Assembly: GCA_050247235.1 (NCBI GenBank)
Contig: JBFWUN010000017.1
Location: 1 to 64,000, forward strand
Direction: 5' to 3'
DNA length: 64,000 nt
Source of the DNA: CAIKBL01 sp050247235
GTDB taxonomy: Bacteria; Pseudomonadota; Gammaproteobacteria; Ga0077536
Shown here: piece after piece, positions 42,101-50,848 of the stretch
How positions within the stretch are numbered: position 1 is the first letter of the stretch
How the letters are laid out: the number at the start of each line of letters is the position of its first letter
The notes under the pieces: model-generated
Seen by the model: the letters and a program-made list of their open reading frames with translations, nothing else
Told to the model about the DNA's origin: nothing
Databases searched by the model: none
Position numbers and translations under genes: made by a program

Positions 42101-42836
42101 AACGCTGCTTCGCTACAGCCGGCAGATCCTGCTGCCCGAGATAGACATCGATGGGCAGCAGCGGCTGCTCGATTCGAGTGCGATCGTGTTCGGGCTTGGA
42201 GGGCTCGGATCGCCGGTCGCGCTGTACCTCGCGGCCGCAGGCGTCGGACGACTCGTGCTGGTCGACTTCGATCACGTGGAACTGTCGAACCTCCAGCGCC
42301 AGATCATCCACCACACGAGCGACCTCGGACGTCTCAAGGTGGATTCGGCGCGCGACAGCATCCATGCGATCAATCCGCACGTGAAGGTCGAAACCGTGTC
42401 CAGGCTGCTGGAGGGCGCGGAGCTCGAAGCGCTGGTTGCCGGCGCCGACGTGGTGGTGGATGGCACTGACAACTTTCCGACCCGCTTCGCGCTCAATGCG
42501 GCATGCCATGCCGCACGCAGGCCACTGGTATCCGGCGCCGCGATCCGTTTCGAAGGCCAGGTCAGCGTGTACTACCCGGGGCAGGGTGACAGCCCGTGTT
42601 ATCGCTGTCTCTACGACGACGGCGGCGGCGTCGACGAAACCTGCACGCAAACGGGCGTGGTGGCGCCTTTGCTCGGCATCGTCGGCAGCGTGCAGGCCAT
42701 CGAGACCCTGAAAGTGCTGATGAATGTCGGCAAGGTACTGAAGGGTCGCCTGCTGCTGCTGGACGCGCTCAACATGGAATGGCAGACCATGCGGTTCCAG
42801 CGCGACCCGGCGTGTCCGGTCTGCGGTTCGCGCTGA
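42090..42836 (+). CDS. moeB: Molybdopterin-synthase/thiocarboxylate-activating enzyme (MoeB/ThiF/HesA)
   Basis: A 248-residue adenylating enzyme. ATP loop GLGGLGSPVALYLAAAGVG, the adenylation VDFDHVELSNLQRQ, the catalytic DGTDNFPTRF, and a zinc site made of CYRC and CPVC. It activates the C-terminal glycine of a ubiquitin-like sulfur carrier (MoaD or ThiS). The start at 42090 gives the typical MoeB opening MEDETLLRYSRQILLPEID. hemA-prfA-prmC-moeB is the order also seen in Pseudomonas. Confidence 0.92.
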   Translation: MEDETLLRYSRQILLPEIDIDGQQRLLDSSAIVFGLGGLGSPVALYLAAAGVGRLVLVDFDHVELSNLQRQIIHHTSDLGRLKVDSARDSIHAINPHVKVETVSRLLEGAELEALVAGADVVVDGTDNFPTRFALNAACHAARRPLVSGAAIRFEGQVSVYYPGQGDSPCYRCLYDDGGGVDETCTQTGVVAPLLGIVGSVQAIETLKVLMNVGKVLKGRLLLLDALNMEWQTMRFQRDPACPVCGSR

Positions 42837-42849
42837 GCGCGCTGTCGGG

Positions 42850-45027
42850 TCAGAAGGCGATTTCGACGCCGCCCTGCACCAGCAGCGGCGCTCCCACCCG
42901 GATGCCACGCGTGCGGTCGACGATGTAATCGCGATCGAACAGGTTCTTCGCGGCGAGAAAGAGCGTCGCGTCGTACCTGCGCACCGGGTAGTTCACTGCG
43001 AGGTTGAATACCGTGGAGGCCTTGATCACGCCGACCTGTCCGTTGCCGTTGAATGCCGCGGACTGCGTGTTGGCGAAATCCGCGAACTGCGACGAGACGT
43101 GCACCGCCTCGAGCCGCAAGTCGAGCCCGGTCCGGGTGTGCGTGAAGCCGAGCGAGGTCGTCGCCAGGTGACGCGGCGCGTAAGGCAGGCGATTGCCCTC
43201 GCGCGATCCCGCGACCACGGCGCCAGTCTGCACCACGCGCACCGGCGATTCCTGGTCTGCGGTCGGCAGAAACGTGTACGCGGTCTGGACGTAGAAGTTG
43301 TCGCGTGTGTCGAACAGTTTCAATGAGTCGAAACGCGCGAACAGCTCCAGGCCTTCATACAGGGTCTCGCCCTGCGCAAGCGGCGTCGTGCCACCGGCAA
43401 TGGAGCCGACCTGGATCTGGTTGTCGAAGTCGTTGCGGAAGAAGGTCGTCTCGAACCGGGCGCCGGGGCGCAGTTCGCTGCGCAGTCCAATCTCTGCGTT
43501 CCAGCTTTCCTCGGCATCGACTTCGGTGAAGGTCGCCAGTGGGTTGTTGTCAGGCGTGACGATCAGGTCCTCGGTGCGCGGCGGCGCGAATCCTCGATGC
43601 ACCCCGGCGAACAGGGTGATCTGCTCTATCGGGTTGTAGGTCGCACCCAGTCCCGGGATGACTTCCGTCAGGTCGTCGTCGCCGCTCGCACCGCTCCGGT
43701 TGTTGGTGCGCTCGTTCTCCACGTATTCCACGCGCACACCCGGTGTCAGCGTGAACCTGCCGAGCAGCAACCGGTTCTGCGCGAACAGGGAATACGCGTT
43801 CACGTCGCGTTCGTTGTCCTCGACAATTCGGCCGGTGAACACGTTCGGGTTGGTGCCATTTTGCTGTTCGCGATCCTGGGATTCGTAATGCGCGCGGATC
43901 CCTGCCTGGAACTCCTGACGCAGGCCGAACAGCTGGTGACCGACGAACAGCCGCTCCTCCAGGCCATAGGTGTAGTAGCTTCGCAGGCGTCCCTGGAGCG
44001 AATTGCAGCTGTCGGGAAAAATCCGCGTGCCCGCCAGTCGGGCGGCGGTGAACGCGGCGCCGCACTGACCGTCGGTGGTGGTGCTGGACTGGCGCCACCA
44101 GTGCCGCTTGAAATGCGTGAAGTAGAGATTGGACGTCAGGATCAGGTCGGGCGTGAATGCGATCTCGTGGCTCGCGGACGTGCCAAAACGGTCTACGTTG
44201 AAATTATCGTTGTCGAAGGGATTGTACTCGTATCCGAAGTTGCGCAGCTCCGCGTCCGTCAGCCCGGTGTACGTGACGTCCGAGTCCTCCGCGTAGTAGT
44301 TCGCCTTCAGCGTGAGCGCCTGGTTCCCCGCGAACGTGAACACGCCCTTCAGGTTGACGTCGTCGATCTCCGAGTGTTCGTTGTCGCGGGCGCCGTCCGA
44401 CTGCTTGCGCATGACGTCGAGCAGCAGTCCCTTGCCGCCAACCTGCAGGTGGCCGTTGAAGTATTCGCGGTTGCCCCCGGTCAGCCGCACCCGACCCTCG
44501 AAATCGTCCGGTGGCGCCGGCGTGATGTAATTGATGACGCCGCCGATGGTCTGCGGGCCGAACAGGATCTGTTCGGAGCCTTTCAACACTTCGATGCGGT
44601 CGAAGCGTTCGACCGGAGGATGGTAGTAGCTCGCGTTGTCGCCATAGGGTGCGTATGCCAGCGGCAGGCCGTCTTCGAGCAGCAGCACCTTCGTCGAGCG
44701 AGTGGGATTGAGGCCGCGCAGACCGATGTTCGGACGCAGGCCGAGCCCTTCTTCGTCCCGCACGACGACACCCGGCGCCTTGCGCAGGGCTTCGTTGATC
44801 GTCATCACGCGGCTCAGGTTCAGCTCTTCGGAATTGATCAGCGTCGCGGATCCCGCGATCTCGGGCAGGCGGCGCGGCGAACCGATGACTTCCATCGACT
44901 CGAACGCGGGTCGAGGGGATCCGGCGATGGCGTGTTCCGCGCCGAGGGCATCCGGGGAGTGGACGCCGGCCAGCGCCAAGAGAAACGCCGTTGAAAGAGA
45001 ATGAAGATGAAAGCCTTTGACTCGCAT
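42850..45027 (-). CDS. TonB-dependent outer-membrane receptor (FecA-like)
   Basis: A 725-residue receptor with a signal peptide (ending near ALGAEH), a TonB-box-like MEVIGS, an N-terminal plug (SRVMTINEALRKAPGVVVRDEEG, then NIGLRGLNPTRSTKVLLLEDG and VEVLKGSE-like IEVLKGSEQILFGPQTIGGVINYITP), and a 22-strand barrel ending in VEIAF with the terminal Phe. It resembles receptors for ferric citrate or siderophores, but the ligand cannot be assigned. A strongly A+T-rich, Fur-box-like segment lies about 50-80 bases upstream of the ATG, suggesting iron control. No uptake ABC genes are adjacent. Confidence 0.9.
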   Translation of the reverse strand: MRVKGFHLHSLSTAFLLALAGVHSPDALGAEHAIAGSPRPAFESMEVIGSPRRLPEIAGSATLINSEELNLSRVMTINEALRKAPGVVVRDEEGLGLRPNIGLRGLNPTRSTKVLLLEDGLPLAYAPYGDNASYYHPPVERFDRIEVLKGSEQILFGPQTIGGVINYITPAPPDDFEGRVRLTGGNREYFNGHLQVGGKGLLLDVMRKQSDGARDNEHSEIDDVNLKGVFTFAGNQALTLKANYYAEDSDVTYTGLTDAELRNFGYEYNPFDNDNFNVDRFGTSASHEIAFTPDLILTSNLYFTHFKRHWWRQSSTTTDGQCGAAFTAARLAGTRIFPDSCNSLQGRLRSYYTYGLEERLFVGHQLFGLRQEFQAGIRAHYESQDREQQNGTNPNVFTGRIVEDNERDVNAYSLFAQNRLLLGRFTLTPGVRVEYVENERTNNRSGASGDDDLTEVIPGLGATYNPIEQITLFAGVHRGFAPPRTEDLIVTPDNNPLATFTEVDAEESWNAEIGLRSELRPGARFETTFFRNDFDNQIQVGSIAGGTTPLAQGETLYEGLELFARFDSLKLFDTRDNFYVQTAYTFLPTADQESPVRVVQTGAVVAGSREGNRLPYAPRHLATTSLGFTHTRTGLDLRLEAVHVSSQFADFANTQSAAFNGNGQVGVIKASTVFNLAVNYPVRRYDATLFLAAKNLFDRDYIVDRTRGIRVGAPLLVQGGVEIAF

Positions 45028-45077
45028 AACGTTTCCTGGATGACGCGAACCCAGGCGGGACCGCGCAATCGATTAAT

Positions 45078-45108
45078 CTAAATGAGAACTTATATTATTA
45101 TATTTATC
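45078..45108 (-). promoter_or_regulatory. A+T-rich Fur-like operator/promoter of the receptor gene
   Basis: Inside a 40-base A+T-rich block are two overlapping 19-base Fur-like matches to GATAATGATAATCATTATC: 45078-45096 (contains AATGAGAA, ten of 19 matches) and 45090-45108 (11 of 19 matches). Placement just upstream of a TonB-dependent receptor supports iron control; base composition alone inflates the match. Confidence 0.4.
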
Positions 45109-45110
45109 AT

Positions 45111-45504
45111 ACCGAAGACGCAAGCAGCCATCCCGACACACGACGATAGTGAGGATCCGGTGCCCGGAGGGTGGGCACGCGAGAGGGTCGGCAGGTCCTC
45201 CGGGTGCCGCGGTCGGGCCCGTTCACAGCGGCGGGACGGCAACCTCTACGGGTCCGGCGGCAGGCATTCGGGCGTGCCGCATCCCCCGCGACCGGGTCGC
45301 GCGCACGCGATCCGGCAGACGCGAGTCACCGGCGCACCGCTCAAGTCGACGGGGTGGATTCCGCTATCGAAGTCTCGTGCATCCGACGTGGCGGCCGCCC
45401 CGGCAGCCCATGTCACCGGCCACCCCGCGGATGCGAAGATCGGCATCGAGTTCACCAGGCGGCCCGACATCCTCGGGGCGTCGAACGCATTCGAGGTAGC
45501 GGAC
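45111..45504. other. Intergenic stretch before lemA, no gene seen
   Basis: The plus-strand frame here is open and continuous with lemA, but its translation is Arg/Gly/Pro/His-rich, unlike a folded protein, and a LemA start with its membrane helix lies at 45505. No RNA gene, repeat or terminator was recognised. Confidence 0.55.
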
Positions 45505-46077
45505 ATGCAAATCGGAACCATCGTGCTGCTCGTGGGGCTCGTCGCAGTGGGTCTCTACGGTGTCGTCATCTACAACGGACTGGTAGCGCTCAAGCACGCC
45601 ATCACGAAGGCCTGGTCGAACATCGACGTGCTTCTCAAGCAGCGTCACGATGAACTGCCAAAACTCGTGGAGGTCGCCAAGCAGTACATGCAGTTCGAGA
45701 AAGAGACCCTGGAGAAGGTCATCACTGCCCGCTCCGCGGTGTTCAACGCGCGGGAAACCGGCGATGTCGCGCGCGTTGGCGCCGCGGAGTCGCTGCTGCG
45801 CCAGGGACTCGGGAACTTCTTCGCGCTCGCCGAACAGTATCCGGAACTCAAGGCCGACCAGAATTTTCAACACCTGCGGGAGCGCATCACCGGGCTGGAG
45901 AACACGATCGCGGACCGGCGTGAGTTCTACAACGAGTCGGTGAACGCCAACAACGTCCGCATCGAACAGTTCCCGGATGTGCTCATCGCGAAGCTGTGTG
46001 GCTTTCAGCCCGGCACCCTGCTCGAGTTCGCCGTGGAAGAAACCCGCGATGTCGATCTGAAGGCGCTTTTCAGCTGA
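45505..46077 (+). CDS. lemA: LemA family protein
   Basis: A 190-residue protein with one N-terminal membrane helix (residues about 4-24, TIVLLVGLVAVGLYGVVIYNGL) and a helical-bundle domain containing the LemA landmarks AWSNIDVLLKQRHDELPKLVEV, YPELKADQNFQHLRERITGLENTIADRREFYNESVNANN and IEQFPDVL. The start at 45505 is set by the helix. Molecular function of LemA is not established. It lies 9 bases upstream of a GIDE-domain membrane protein, a recurring pair. Confidence 0.93.
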   Translation: MQIGTIVLLVGLVAVGLYGVVIYNGLVALKHAITKAWSNIDVLLKQRHDELPKLVEVAKQYMQFEKETLEKVITARSAVFNARETGDVARVGAAESLLRQGLGNFFALAEQYPELKADQNFQHLRERITGLENTIADRREFYNESVNANNVRIEQFPDVLIAKLCGFQPGTLLEFAVEETRDVDLKALFS

Positions 46078-46086
46078 TCGCACCCC

Positions 46087-47043
46087 GTGGTCGACGCGTG
46101 GATTGCGTTCGCGCGGGCGTCCGGATCCGCGGAGTTCTGGTGGTCAGTCGCCGCGCTGGCGACCGCGGTCAGTGCGTCCGGATGGCACGCGCTGCGGCAG
46201 CTCGGGCACAAGCGACTGATGGAGAATCTGCCCACGTCGCTGATCCGATCGGCCGCGCAGGGGTATGTCGAGTTGCAGGGCCATGCCCTGCTGATCGAAG
46301 GCGATCCGATTGTCGCCGCGCTGACCGGGCAATCCTGCGCGTGGTATCGCTATCGCGTGGAACGACGCGAACGCGACACCGATCCCCGCGGCCATACCCG
46401 CACACGATGGCACACGATCGACCAGGGCGTGAGCGAGCATCTGTTCGCGCTGCGCGACGGCACGGGAATGTGCGTGGTCGACCCCGACGGCGCACGCGTG
46501 CTGCCGTCGTGTCGAAACGTCTGGTACGGAAATTCGCGGCTCCCGCCCCGGGTGACCGCGACCGGGCGCTGGTCCCGCTATCTCGGTCTCGCCGGGTTCG
46601 GCCGCAGCTACCGGTACCTGGAGGAACGCATTGCCATCGGTGCACCGCTGTATGCGCTGGGCTTCTTCAGATCTCACGCGGGCAGCGCCGTGGGCCCCGA
46701 TCCGACGGAAGTGGCGTCACTGTTGCGCGAGTGGAAAAACGATCGGGCCGAACTGGTCCGGCGCTTCGACACGAATCGCGACGGGACGGTCGACGCTGAG
46801 GAATGGGAAGCTGCACGCGGGGCGGCTGAGCGCGAACTCGGTTCCCGCAGACGCCCCGATCTGCCGCCCGCCGTGGACACGCTCGTGGACACGGGCGATG
46901 CACGCCGGCCGTTCGTGATCGCCGCCGCGACCGAATCCGTGCTCGCGGGGCGCGCGACGCGCGACGTCTGGGCGTTCGGTGTCATCGCGGTGCTGGGAAC
47001 GGTGACGATCGCATGGATGATCGCGCTGCGTTGCGCGGCCTGA
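46087..47043 (+). CDS. GIDE-domain membrane protein with an EF-hand
   Basis: A 318-residue protein with a helix near the N-terminus (about residues 14-36) and another at the extreme C-terminus (VWAFGVIAVLGTVTIAWMIAL). Between them a GIDE-like domain (GYVELQGHALLIEGDPIVAALTGQSCAWYRYRVE) resembles the beta-rich domain of mitochondrial MULAN/GIDE E3 ligases, but without a RING finger. At residues about 228-240 the sequence DTNRDGTVDAEEW is a canonical EF-hand calcium loop. The GTG start lies 9 bases after lemA. Calcium sensing by a LemA-associated membrane complex is an inference. Confidence 0.78.
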   Translation: MVDAWIAFARASGSAEFWWSVAALATAVSASGWHALRQLGHKRLMENLPTSLIRSAAQGYVELQGHALLIEGDPIVAALTGQSCAWYRYRVERRERDTDPRGHTRTRWHTIDQGVSEHLFALRDGTGMCVVDPDGARVLPSCRNVWYGNSRLPPRVTATGRWSRYLGLAGFGRSYRYLEERIAIGAPLYALGFFRSHAGSAVGPDPTEVASLLREWKNDRAELVRRFDTNRDGTVDAEEWEAARGAAERELGSRRRPDLPPAVDTLVDTGDARRPFVIAAATESVLAGRATRDVWAFGVIAVLGTVTIAWMIALRCAA

Positions 47044-47108
47044 GGCGATGCGCGATCGAGGTTGCACGCACTGGACGCGTGAATGGATTCCGATTACAAC
47101 TTGCGCCC

Positions 47109-47858
47109 ATGAAATTCGCCCGAACCTGGCTGCTGTCGGCGCTGCTTGCCTCGCCTTTCGCCTCCTTCGCCGCCGAGTTCGCCTTCGTCATCGACAAGCT
47201 GCTGGTCGGCATCCACCAGGACGAGGACCTGAACAGCGCGATCGTGAAAGTACTGCCGACAGGCAGCAAGCTCGAAGTGCTCACGCGCAAGGGTGAAGCG
47301 GCGAAGGTCAAGGATTCCGCGGGTGTCATCGGGTGGGTCGACGCCGCCTACCTGATGCCCGATCCCCCGGCAGCCGAACAGATCGAGCAACTCAAGCAGG
47401 ACAAGCAGGCGCTCGCCGACCGGGTGAAAGCACTCGAAGCCGGCAGCGGCAACAACGCTGCACCCGGCACGAAGGTCGACGTACTGACCAACGAGAACAC
47501 CGAACTGAAGAGCCAGCTGTCCGCGCAGAAGCTGCGTAACAGCGAGCTCGAAACCGAACTGGGCGCGCTGAAAAAGAACGCATCGAACGCGGCGTCGGGC
47601 GGGGGGACCGTCGCGGCCGAGCTCCAGAACGCGAACCTGCGCTTGACCGAGGAACTCGAGGCGAGTCGGCGGGAAGTCGATGCGCTGCGTTCCGAGCTCG
47701 CGGCGCACGGTCCGCTCGGAGAGGTCAAGGCAACGCTCGGTCTCGCGTCCCCCGCGGTGCTGGTTGTGCTCGTTGTCGCGCTGGTCCTCGCGTTCGGAGG
47801 CGGGATTTATGTGATGGATTACCTCAACCGTCGCCGGCACGGCGGCTTCAGGGTGTAG
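47109..47858 (+). CDS. SH3-domain protein with coiled coil and C-terminal anchor (TIGR04211/YgiM type)
   Basis: A 249-residue protein. The signal peptide (to about residue 21, ASFA-AE) is followed by a bacterial SH3 domain (FVIDKLLVGIHQDEDLNSAIVKVLPTGSKLEVL to GVIGWVDAAYL), a Glu/Leu/Lys-rich coiled coil (about 95-210), and a single C-terminal membrane helix (about 215-238, VLVVLVVALVLAFGGGIYV). The architecture matches E. coli YgiM/TIGR04211 proteins of unknown function, anchored with the SH3 domain in the periplasm. Confidence 0.85.
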   Translation: MKFARTWLLSALLASPFASFAAEFAFVIDKLLVGIHQDEDLNSAIVKVLPTGSKLEVLTRKGEAAKVKDSAGVIGWVDAAYLMPDPPAAEQIEQLKQDKQALADRVKALEAGSGNNAAPGTKVDVLTNENTELKSQLSAQKLRNSELETELGALKKNASNAASGGGTVAAELQNANLRLTEELEASRREVDALRSELAAHGPLGEVKATLGLASPAVLVVLVVALVLAFGGGIYVMDYLNRRRHGGFRV

Positions 47859-47953
47859 CTTCGTCCACCGTGGGTGCTTTTGACGTTTGCTGACTTTGAC
47901 CGCAGGGGAGACGGGCGCAGAATGCCGTCATCGCAGTCATCGGTGAACGGCGT

Positions 47954-48322
47954 ATGCACAACGACGAAAGCGAATTCCCGTTCGAATTCTGGGCGAAGCT
48001 GGCCCAGGACGATCCCGGCGCGTTCGAAGACGCGCGCAGGTTGATGATCGACAGCCTCATCGAAGCCGCACCAACCGCGGTGCAGCCGCGGTTGAGGGGC
48101 CTGCAGTGGCAGATCGAACACATCCGGAACCGGGCACCCACGGCGCTCAGCGCGTGCCTGAAAATCTCCGACATGATGTGGACGAACGTGCTCGGTGAGG
48201 ACGGGCTGGCGGCCCGCCTCACGGACCTGGGCGAGGGATCCCTCGTGCCGCCGCCGACGCGGCCTGCCGCAGATGTCCTGCCGTTCCGGCGACCGCAGCC
48301 GGAGGCGGGCGACGTGCCTTGA
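47954..48322 (+). CDS. DUF3135 protein
   Basis: A 122-residue cytoplasmic protein. The opening FPFEFWAKLAQDDPGAFEDARRLMID is the DUF3135 signature, followed by LRGLQWQIEHIRNRAPTALSACLKISDMMW. Function unknown; family members are small gammaproteobacterial proteins. It lies between the SH3 protein and rpmE without overlap. Confidence 0.82.
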   Translation: MHNDESEFPFEFWAKLAQDDPGAFEDARRLMIDSLIEAAPTAVQPRLRGLQWQIEHIRNRAPTALSACLKISDMMWTNVLGEDGLAARLTDLGEGSLVPPPTRPAADVLPFRRPQPEAGDVP

Positions 48323-48388
48323 ATTCACGGGGTCGGCCCGCTAGGATCGCCGGCCCCTGACCCTCGTCCACGCCCGCAGGCCCAACCT

Positions 48389-48592
48389 ATGAAAACCGAT
48401 ATCCATCCCGCGTATCACGACATCACGGTGGTCTGCAGCTGCGGCAACTCGTTCACGACGCGCTCGACGTTGAAATCAGACGCGCTGAACGTCGATGTCT
48501 GCTCGGCCTGCCATCCCTTCTACACCGGCCAGCAGAAGATCATGGATACCGCCGGTCGGGTGGACAAGTTCCGCCGCAAGTACGGGGTCTGA
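48389..48592 (+). CDS. rpmE: 50S ribosomal protein L31 (zinc type)
   Basis: A 67-residue protein. Zinc ligands are present (CSCG near residue 16 and CSAC near residue 37), so this is the C+ form. Typical segments: KTDIHPAYHDITVVCSCGN and HPFYTGQQKIMDTAGRVDKFRRKYG. Zn-containing L31 also stores zinc; a C- paralogue is often encoded elsewhere. Confidence 0.96.
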   Translation: MKTDIHPAYHDITVVCSCGNSFTTRSTLKSDALNVDVCSACHPFYTGQQKIMDTAGRVDKFRRKYGV

Positions 48593-48637
48593 GCCCGCCA
48601 GGCAGCGGGGTCCCCTCCTAAATCGCCTCTCAGGTGC

Positions 48638-48662
48638 GGAAGTTCCCCGGCGCGGAACTTCC
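48638..48662. repeat. Inverted repeat after rpmE
   Basis: GGAAGTTCC-CCGGCGC-GGAACTTCC forms a perfect 9-bp stem with a 7-base loop, 45 bases after the rpmE stop and before convergent engB. No T-tract follows, so it may be an mRNA 3'-end stabiliser, a weak terminator or a binding site. Confidence 0.45.
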
Positions 48663-48784
48663 AGGCACGGTCCGGGTCTACCAGTTACGTTCGCTGAACG
48701 TCCTTGCCAATCCCCTCCCAGGCAAGGGTTGGCCCGCCTCCCCAGCGTGGCCACAGCATATGGCCCCGGGCGCCCAGTTCCCCC

Positions 48785-49429
48785 CTAAGCGTGCAGCCCG
48801 GGGCCTTCTTTTAACCCCGCTTCGTACCACGCGTGCAGCGCCCCGCGCAGCCGATCGATCCCGACTTTCATCACTGCCGACACGAGCAGCGGTGCTTCGT
48901 CGCCACCAAAGCCGCGCATCGCGGCAGTCGCCGCCGCCAGTGCCTGCAGCCCTGCCTGTCTGCCCAGCTTGTCCGCCTTGTTGAGCGCGAGCTGGATACT
49001 CAGGCCACGTCGTGCGCATCCTTCTGCCAGCGCCAGTTCCTCACGTCCGAGCGGTCGACGGGCATCGGCCAGGAGAACGAGCCCGCACAACCCGCGACGT
49101 TCATGCAGAACGCGCGGGAGATCGGTGGCCCAGCGTTCCCGCGTCTCGCCGCCGACTGCCGCGTAGCCAAATCCGGGCAGGTCCAGCAGCCGCCGACGCA
49201 TGCCCAGTTCGAACACCACCACGTGCTGCGTGCGTCCCGGTGTTCTGCTCGTGCGGGCCAGTCCGCGCTGGTCGCACAGAGCATTCAGCACGCTCGACTT
49301 GCCCACGTTCGAACGGCCGACCACGGCGATCTCGATGCCGTCATCGCGTGGCAGTTCTTCGAAGTGTGGCGTGCTGAGCAGAAATCGCGCGCTGCGAAAA
49401 TAGACGTGGTCGGGAGCTACGAGATTCAT
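48785..49429 (-). CDS. engB: Ribosome-biogenesis GTPase EngB (YihA/YsxC)
   Basis: A 214-residue GTPase for 50S assembly. G1 GRSNVGKSSVLNAL, G3 DLPGFGYAAVG and G4 NKADKLG are complete, and the opening SARFLLSTPHFEELP is family-typical. It is divergent from the cytochrome c4 gene, the same neighbour as in Pseudomonas and Azotobacter (cc4-engB). Confidence 0.95.
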   Translation of the reverse strand: MNLVAPDHVYFRSARFLLSTPHFEELPRDDGIEIAVVGRSNVGKSSVLNALCDQRGLARTSRTPGRTQHVVVFELGMRRRLLDLPGFGYAAVGGETRERWATDLPRVLHERRGLCGLVLLADARRPLGREELALAEGCARRGLSIQLALNKADKLGRQAGLQALAAATAAMRGFGGDEAPLLVSAVMKVGIDRLRGALHAWYEAGLKEGPGLHA

Positions 49430-49557
49430 CCGGGGTTCACATCTTCGTCAGTAAATCACTGTCAGCGGGCGCGCTGACCCAGGATACGAAAGGCGAGGAC
49501 ATTCGGGGTATAGTACCGGCCGGCTGGCGGGCGCCGAGGTTCGCCCATCGCCGCCCG

Positions 49558-49563
49558 TATAAT
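49558..49563 (+). promoter_or_regulatory. -10 element of the cytochrome c4 gene
   Basis: A perfect TATAAT within CCCGTATAATGCACCC, 31 bases before the cytochrome c4 ATG, giving a leader of about 24 nt. The -35 is poorly conserved (around 49535-49540). Confidence 0.55.
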
Positions 49564-49593
49564 GCACCCGGTTTTCGGAAAGTTGAGCAGTCG

Positions 49594-50190
49594 ATGAACC
49601 AATTCAAGATGATTCTCTGCCTGGGAATGGCACTCACCGCCATGGCGGTCGCGGCGGACGATGGAAAGACCAAGGCCATGCCCTGCTCGGCCTGTCACGG
49701 GATGGACGGCAACAGCACGCTGAACCCCGAGTGGCCGAGCCTCGCCGGCCAGCATGCCGGTTACATGGTCGCCCAGCTGCAGGCATTCAAGAGCGGTGCG
49801 CGAAAGAATCCCAACATGAACGGCATGGCCGCTACGCTCAGTGACGAAGACATGGCGGACATCGCGGCGTATTACGCCGGCCAGTCGTTGAAGATCGCGT
49901 CGATCGATCCGGCCGACACGGTCGCGGGTGCCAGGCTCTATCGCGGGGGCAACGCTGAGAGCGGCGTCCCCGCATGCATGGCGTGCCATGGCCCGAACGG
50001 GGCCGGGAACCCGGGTGCCAACTACCCCGCGCTGCGCGGACAGCATGCCAAGTACACCGCGCTGCAGCTCCAGGCCTACAAGAGCGGCGAGCGTGCCACC
50101 GACCCGAAGGAAATCATGCGTTCGATCGCCGCCCGCATGACCGCCGAGGAAATCGAGAGCGTCTCGAAATTCATCCAGGGCCTTCATTAA
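49594..50190 (+). CDS. cycA: Diheme cytochrome c4
   Basis: A 198-residue periplasmic electron carrier. The signal peptide ends near AVA-ADD. The two heme sites are Cys31-x2-Cys34-His35 (CSACH) and Cys128-x2-Cys131-His132 (CMACH), each in a half with matching sequence (WPSLAGQHAGYMVAQLQAFKSG and YPALRGQHAKYTALQLQAYKSG), so the gene arose by duplication. Axial Met residues are in NMNGMAATL and IMRSIAARM. It probably delivers electrons to a cbb3-type oxidase. It is 24 bases upstream of dsbA. Confidence 0.95.
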   Translation: MNQFKMILCLGMALTAMAVAADDGKTKAMPCSACHGMDGNSTLNPEWPSLAGQHAGYMVAQLQAFKSGARKNPNMNGMAATLSDEDMADIAAYYAGQSLKIASIDPADTVAGARLYRGGNAESGVPACMACHGPNGAGNPGANYPALRGQHAKYTALQLQAYKSGERATDPKEIMRSIAARMTAEEIESVSKFIQGLH

Positions 50191-50214
50191 ACGCCCTTCA
50201 GCCGCGGAGGCCCC

Positions 50215-50832
50215 ATGTTGCGCGTACTGCTCGCCTGTTTGATGCTGGGTGTCGTGGTCACGACACCGGCGGAAGAGTTCAAGGAAGGCGTTCATTACCA
50301 GTTGCTGCCGACCCCGCTCGAGACCCAGTCGGGTGACCGGATCGAGGTGGTCGAACTCTTCTGGTACGGCTGTCACCACTGCTTCAGCTTCGAGCCGCTC
50401 ATCCAGAAATGGCAGCAGACCTTGCCGGACGACGTGGCCTTCCGGCGCATTCCCGCGGTGTTCGCGGAGAACTGGGTGCCGCACGCACGCGCGTTCTACG
50501 CGGCCGACGCCCTGGGCTCCCTGGATAAATTGCACGCCCCGCTGTTCAAGGCGTTGCACGAGGAAGAACAGAAGATTTTCAACGAGGACTCGCTGATCCG
50601 GTTCGCCGCCGACCAGGGGATCGACGAAAAGGATTTCCGTTCGGCCTACACCGGCTTTGCGATCGACGGGAAGGTCAAGAAGGCGATGCTCTACACGCGG
50701 GATTCGGGAATCACCGGCGTGCCGGCAGTCATCGTCAACGGCAAGTATCGGACCGGTGCGCAGTTCGCCGGAAGCCAGGAACAGGTTCTAAAGGTGGTCG
50801 ACTTCCTGGTCGCTAAGGAGAGAGCCCGCTAG
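50215..50832 (+). CDS. dsbA: Thiol:disulfide interchange protein DsbA
   Basis: A 205-residue periplasmic thioredoxin-fold oxidase that introduces disulfides into exported proteins. The signal peptide is short (to about residue 19). The active site is CHHC in FWYGCHHCFSFEP, and the cis-Pro loop is TGVPAVIVNGKY. GGAGG-like GCGGAGG precedes the ATG. Order cytochrome c4-dsbA is conserved in Pseudomonas-like genomes. A terminator overlaps its stop codon. Confidence 0.95.
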   Translation: MLRVLLACLMLGVVVTTPAEEFKEGVHYQLLPTPLETQSGDRIEVVELFWYGCHHCFSFEPLIQKWQQTLPDDVAFRRIPAVFAENWVPHARAFYAADALGSLDKLHAPLFKALHEEEQKIFNEDSLIRFAADQGIDEKDFRSAYTGFAIDGKVKKAMLYTRDSGITGVPAVIVNGKYRTGAQFAGSQEQVLKVVDFLVAKERAR

Positions 50833-50848
50833 GCGGGCCTTCCTTTCT
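50824..50848 (+). terminator. Intrinsic terminator of the c4-dsbA operon
   Basis: Stem GCCCGC-TAG-GCGGGC (50824-50838) followed by CTTCCTTTCT. The loop contains the dsbA stop codon TAG itself. Confidence 0.65.

Noticed and set aside
45082..45504. Upstream extension of lemA
   Set aside because: The frame is open but low-complexity, and LemA proteins begin just before their membrane helix, here at 45505.
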